Assembly: GCF_007860015.1 (NCBI RefSeq)
Contig: NZ_SJPS01000004.1
Coordinates: forward strand, 379,567 to 443,566
Reading direction: 5' to 3'
DNA length: 64,000 nt
Source of the DNA: Bythopirellula polymerisocia
GTDB taxonomy: Bacteria > Planctomycetota > Planctomycetia > Pirellulales > Lacipirellulaceae
The notes below the pieces were generated by a model. It saw only the letters and a program-made list of their open reading frames with translations, ran no database searches and was not told where the DNA came from. This document shows positions 60,968 to 64,000 of this stretch, piece after piece. The first letter of the stretch is position 1. Each line of letters starts with the position of its first letter. The position numbers and the translations under genes were made by a program.

Positions 60968-62428
60968 ATGGTCACTGATCAGACTGCCGAAAAGCTGGCA
61001 CAACGCGCGCTGGATGTCAACATTGTCACGCAAGAAGAATTGCGTGGCGTTTGGAATGTGCTTGGCACACAGGATCTTGATTACGAGCAATTCAAACAAC
61101 TTCTTGTGCGACAGGGACTGCTCACCAATTTTCAGCTTGAACGACTTGAACAAGGCTACCGCACCGGGTTTGTCTACGGCGACTACAAGGTTCTCTATCT
61201 GGTTGGAGCTGGCACCTTCGCTCGTGTCTACCGTGCAGCCCATCGAGTAACCAACGAACTGTTCGCCCTAAAGGTTCTTCGCAAGAGCAAAAGCGAAATT
61301 CCCGCCGAGTCTGACCTCTTCCGTCGTGAAGGGGAATTGGGGATGCAGCTCAAGCATCCCAATATCGTGGCCATTCATGAGGTTTTTTCTAAAGGAAAAA
61401 TTCACTATATCGTGATGGACTTTGTTGAAGGACATAACTTGCGCGATTTCTTTCGGGTGCGTGGTAAATTCGAACCTCTCGAAGCTGCCCGCATCGTCGA
61501 AGGGTTGGTCTCTGGGTTGAGTTATGCTTTCCAGCGCGGTATCACCCACCGCGACCTCAAAATGTCCAACGTCATTGTTTCAAGTGATGGAGTGGCCAAA
61601 CTAGTCGATTTTGGCTTGGCTGGCTTGGGAGGTGACGAAGGAGGCGAAGCGGTAAACCCGCGGACGATCGATTATGCCGGGCTCGAACGGGCGACCAATG
61701 TTCGCAAAGATGATTTGCGGAGCGACATCTTCTTCGCTGGATGCATCTTCTACCAGCTCATGTGCGGCCAGTCTCCCATGTCCGAGAATCGTGACCGCAC
61801 CAAGCGGCTGGACAAATCACGATTTCTCCATATCCGCCCAATTTCTGAGATTGATCCCAATCTCCCCCTAGCTTTGGTGCGAGTCGTCAACAAAGCAATG
61901 GAGCTGATTCCCGAGCGTCGTTATCAAACTCCGGGAGAGATGTTGGCCGATCTGAAGTTGGCTAGCAAGCGGGTCCGCGAAAATCGCGACCTGCCTGTAG
62001 CGGAGTTGGACATTGGCCCTCAAGAAGGGCACGATGCCAACGGTCAGCCTCGTAAGGTGATGATCGTGGAATCGGATACCAAGATGCAGAATGTCTTTCG
62101 CGAGCTCTTCAAGAAACAAGGATATCGCGTGCTGGTGACCAGTGATCCCGATCGACTTTTTCAGCGGTTCTATGAGGACAGCAATTTTGCAGACGTTGTA
62201 CTCTTAAGTAGTGGCCATATCGGCAGAAGCGCCGTTGAGGCTTTCAACCGGTTTTCGGAAGAGTCCTCGACGAAGAATACACCTGTGGTGTTACTCTTAG
62301 GTGACAAACAGAAGAGCCTTCAGAAACAGGCAAAACCTGACGAGCGTCGCGTGGTAGTACAAATGCCTGTAAAGTCGAAGGAGCTGCGGCAAGCGATCTT
62401 GCAGCTATTGCCAACAGTCAGCCTCTAA
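60968..62428 (+). CDS. Serine/threonine protein kinase with degenerate receiver domain, 486 aa
   Basis: ATG 60968 is preferred to a TTG three codons earlier. A helical N-terminus (1-75) precedes the kinase: glycine loop VGAGTFARVYRAA near residue 78, ALKVLRKSK with the ATP lysine near 100, catalytic HRDLKMSNV near 195 and DFGLAG near 215. From about 360 a receiver-like fold follows, KVMIVESDTKMQNVF through ADVVLLSSGHIGRSAVEAF. The phosphoacceptor aspartate position (LLD in true receivers) is serine (LLSSG), while the late lysine in MPVKSKELRQA is kept. It therefore probably cannot be phosphorylated there and would serve as a docking module. No transmembrane segment. Confidence 0.85.
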   Translation: MVTDQTAEKLAQRALDVNIVTQEELRGVWNVLGTQDLDYEQFKQLLVRQGLLTNFQLERLEQGYRTGFVYGDYKVLYLVGAGTFARVYRAAHRVTNELFALKVLRKSKSEIPAESDLFRREGELGMQLKHPNIVAIHEVFSKGKIHYIVMDFVEGHNLRDFFRVRGKFEPLEAARIVEGLVSGLSYAFQRGITHRDLKMSNVIVSSDGVAKLVDFGLAGLGGDEGGEAVNPRTIDYAGLERATNVRKDDLRSDIFFAGCIFYQLMCGQSPMSENRDRTKRLDKSRFLHIRPISEIDPNLPLALVRVVNKAMELIPERRYQTPGEMLADLKLASKRVRENRDLPVAELDIGPQEGHDANGQPRKVMIVESDTKMQNVFRELFKKQGYRVLVTSDPDRLFQRFYEDSNFADVVLLSSGHIGRSAVEAFNRFSEESSTKNTPVVLLLGDKQKSLQKQAKPDERRVVVQMPVKSKELRQAILQLLPTVSL

Positions 62429-62518
62429 TTTCTGACTCAAAGCTGACGATTGATAGCCTGGAGCACTCCAGATGTGGCGGATTGAATTCTGTGAGCCGTA
62501 TCGCTTTCAACTCCCACC

Positions 62519-63589
62519 TCACTTCGAAAATTTCGTACGTGCGGCCTGCGAAATCTTGTCGCCGATCATCGCGATCTTCTGATCTCGCAACCGTTTTTCA
62601 TTAAGCCAATAAGGACTCGTGATTTCCTTAAAGGCATAGATCGCCGCTTGAATCCCCTCGGCCCAGGCGACCGTGATGAGCTTGATGTCGCCGTGAACGT
62701 CGCCGACAGCAAAGATGCCCCGCCGGCTGGTTTCAAAATAAGGATCTACAGCAATGCTACCGTCGTCGTTAAGCCGCAGATCAAGCCGTTGAAACGTCTC
62801 CTTTGCCGACAAGAATCCAATCTGCACGATGATGTACTCGGCTTGCAACTGGGTGCCATTTGTCAACTCCAAGGCGATTAACCCTTCGTGAAACCAGGCG
62901 CGAGATACTTCTGACGAGCAATGTACAATGCCTCCCGCCTGCTCTAGACGCTCGACACTGTCGGCCTTGGCAATAGGCGTTTCTTCGCGGACCACCAGAT
63001 TGACCATGCCATGCCGTTCCTGGGCCATCACAGCCGCATCAAGGGCCGAGTCACCTCCTCCAACCACCACGACCGGTTGACCATCGTAGTCGCCGATCTT
63101 CGGTACCTTGTAAAACACTTTCTTTGATTCGAGCGAATCCACCACTGGCAGGGCCCGCGGATAGTGCAAGAGTCCACAGGCGATCAGCACCTTTCGGCAG
63201 AGGTAATTCCCATTCTTAGTGACCACCCGCTTGAGAACATCCCCCTTTTCTTCTTGGTCAGTATCGTCAATTGTGACCAATTCATCATTGAAGCGAAACT
63301 GGACCAGTGCATCGACTGCTTGGCGATAGGTGCGTTCAGAAAGCTCTTCGCCGCTAATGCCATCGGGAAATCCTGGGATGTCGACAATCTTCTTGTCGGC
63401 ATACAAGAATTGCGGCTGCCCACCCGGCTTATCCTTGGCCTCGATCACCAGAGTCGTTAATCCTCGATGCGCGGTCGTAAGGCTGGCAGCCAGCCCAGCG
63501 GGTCCAGCACCAATGATTACCACATCCCAATAAGCGAGGCTGTCGAAATCCAAATCGTCTGCCAGCTCGGTAACTTTGAAATCTGCCAT
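62519..63589 (-). CDS. Thioredoxin-reductase-like NAD(P)/FAD oxidoreductase, 356 aa
   Basis: ATG 63589 chosen; a GAGAAA site lies upstream. FAD dinucleotide-binding WDVVIIGAGPAGLAASLTTA near residue 22, GGQPQFLYADKKIVDIPGFP near 58, and the second NAD(P)-binding GDYDGQPVVVVGGGDSALDA near 165. The FAD-terminal GIFAVGDVHGDIKLITVAWA lies near 295. The CxxC redox pair of thioredoxin reductase is absent, so it belongs with the ferredoxin/flavodoxin--NADP reductase-like subfamily (YpdA/TrxB-like). It follows the gene cut by the right edge, 33 bp after that gene's... start side, on the same strand. Confidence 0.88.
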   Translation of the reverse strand: MADFKVTELADDLDFDSLAYWDVVIIGAGPAGLAASLTTAHRGLTTLVIEAKDKPGGQPQFLYADKKIVDIPGFPDGISGEELSERTYRQAVDALVQFRFNDELVTIDDTDQEEKGDVLKRVVTKNGNYLCRKVLIACGLLHYPRALPVVDSLESKKVFYKVPKIGDYDGQPVVVVGGGDSALDAAVMAQERHGMVNLVVREETPIAKADSVERLEQAGGIVHCSSEVSRAWFHEGLIALELTNGTQLQAEYIIVQIGFLSAKETFQRLDLRLNDDGSIAVDPYFETSRRGIFAVGDVHGDIKLITVAWAEGIQAAIYAFKEITSPYWLNEKRLRDQKIAMIGDKISQAARTKFSK

Positions 63590-63621
63590 GAATAATTTCT
63601 CACTAAGATCAATGGACCGCG

Positions 63622-64000
63622 TCACACTTCTGGAGGTTCAGGGGCTTCTTCTTTTGGTTCTGACGTATCTAGACCGCGACGGTTCGCGCGACGTTCACGC
63701 CCTTCATTGCGACGTATACCTCGCTTGCCTCTCCCTGGTTCCTTCTCAAGCAAGGCGGCAGGCAAATCAAATTCCGCTCCCAATAGATTCTCCAGTTTTT
63801 GCAGTTGTTCAGGGGTGAGGATTTCACTCACCTCTTGTCTGGCTTCTGCCAAGGTTTGGGGCGCGCGACCCTGGGCCTCGCGCGCCTTGGCTCTGAGTTG
63901 TTTCTTTTGATCTGGAGTCAGATCGAGCGCCATCGCAATGTCGTTGCTGGTGAGAGCTGCGGCAGGACCGTTTTTGCGGAGCCCCAACTGCAAATCGATC
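63622..64000 (-). CDS. Hypothetical protein, 3' part (5' end beyond right edge)
   Basis: The frame stays open to the right edge, so only the C-terminal 125 residues or so are here. They contain LTPDQKKQLRAKAREAQGRA and LTPEQLQKLENLLGAEFDLP, the LTxxQ-type helical motif of Spy/CpxP-like and many planctomycete secreted proteins, and a basic then acidic low-complexity tail (GKRGIRRNEGRERRANRRGL). It ends 33 bp before the flavoprotein start, so the two may be co-transcribed. Confidence 0.6.
   Translation of the reverse strand, partial: IDLQLGLRKNGPAAALTSNDIAMALDLTPDQKKQLRAKAREAQGRAPQTLAEARQEVSEILTPEQLQKLENLLGAEFDLPAALLEKEPGRGKRGIRRNEGRERRANRRGLDTSEPKEEAPEPPEV

Overview
The window reads as a chromosomal segment of a planctomycete, most likely from the Pirellulales side. 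This is an inference from gene content: eight PEP-CTERM sorting-signal proteins, a TIGR03790-type protein, a DUF1598-type protein, large secreted proteins of planctomycete style, a zinc-less L33 and an STK with a receiver-like tail. No rRNA, tRNA or CRISPR array was seen.

Layout. (1) 1-9.2 kb: a plus-strand exopolysaccharide cluster with a bi-domain oxidoreductase (cut by the left edge), a GT4 glycosyltransferase, a UDP-GlcNAc 2-epimerase (wecB), a heparinase II/III-like lyase and a membrane-anchored TPR protein. (2) 9.2-15 kb: a DUF433/DUF5615 toxin-antitoxin-like pair, a small coiled-coil protein, a TIGR03790 protein and a WecA/TagO-type phosphoglycosyl transferase. (3) 15-27.6 kb: an island of eight PEP-CTERM proteins with conserved terminators, a VapBC-like pair, a decayed IS1380-type transposase and two gene fragments. 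(4) 27.9-37.7 kb: ROK kinase and galM (divergent), a DUF4405 membrane protein and a cytochrome c, a crotonase, and a three-gene ABC-2 transporter operon. (5) 38-50.7 kb: TrkA and TrkH, small membrane and coiled-coil proteins, a prenyltransferase-repeat protein, L33, RecJ, IlvE, a LolD/LolC-type exporter and LysS. (6) 51-64 kb: a LigD_N-like protein, a DUF11 lipoprotein, a DUF1598 protein, glycerate 2-kinase, a 928-aa secreted protein, a serine/threonine kinase with a degenerate receiver, a thioredoxin-reductase-like flavoprotein and the 3' end of a further gene.

The most unusual feature is a vocabulary of short dispersed repeat words that fills nearly every spacer from 1 to 28 kb. Copies lie as inverted pairs on either side of individual genes, with a different word for each gene (GT4, wecB, heparinase, TPR, TIGR03790). 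They touch stop and start codons, supply several stop codons, and leave little room for Shine-Dalgarno sequences. Twice a 65-bp copy sits in frame inside a coding region (the oxidoreductase). The repeats become rare from 32 kb onward. A second theme is the PEP-CTERM island. Several of its genes share near-identical 3' modules (anchor, terminator and downstream tag) and similar promoters around unrelated passenger sequences, and one orphan anchor-terminator module is left behind at 27.45-27.57 kb.

Proposed connection (inference): the glycan cluster and WecA-type enzyme build an exopolysaccharide, and the PEP-CTERM proteins would be exported and sorted alongside it by an exosortase encoded outside this window.
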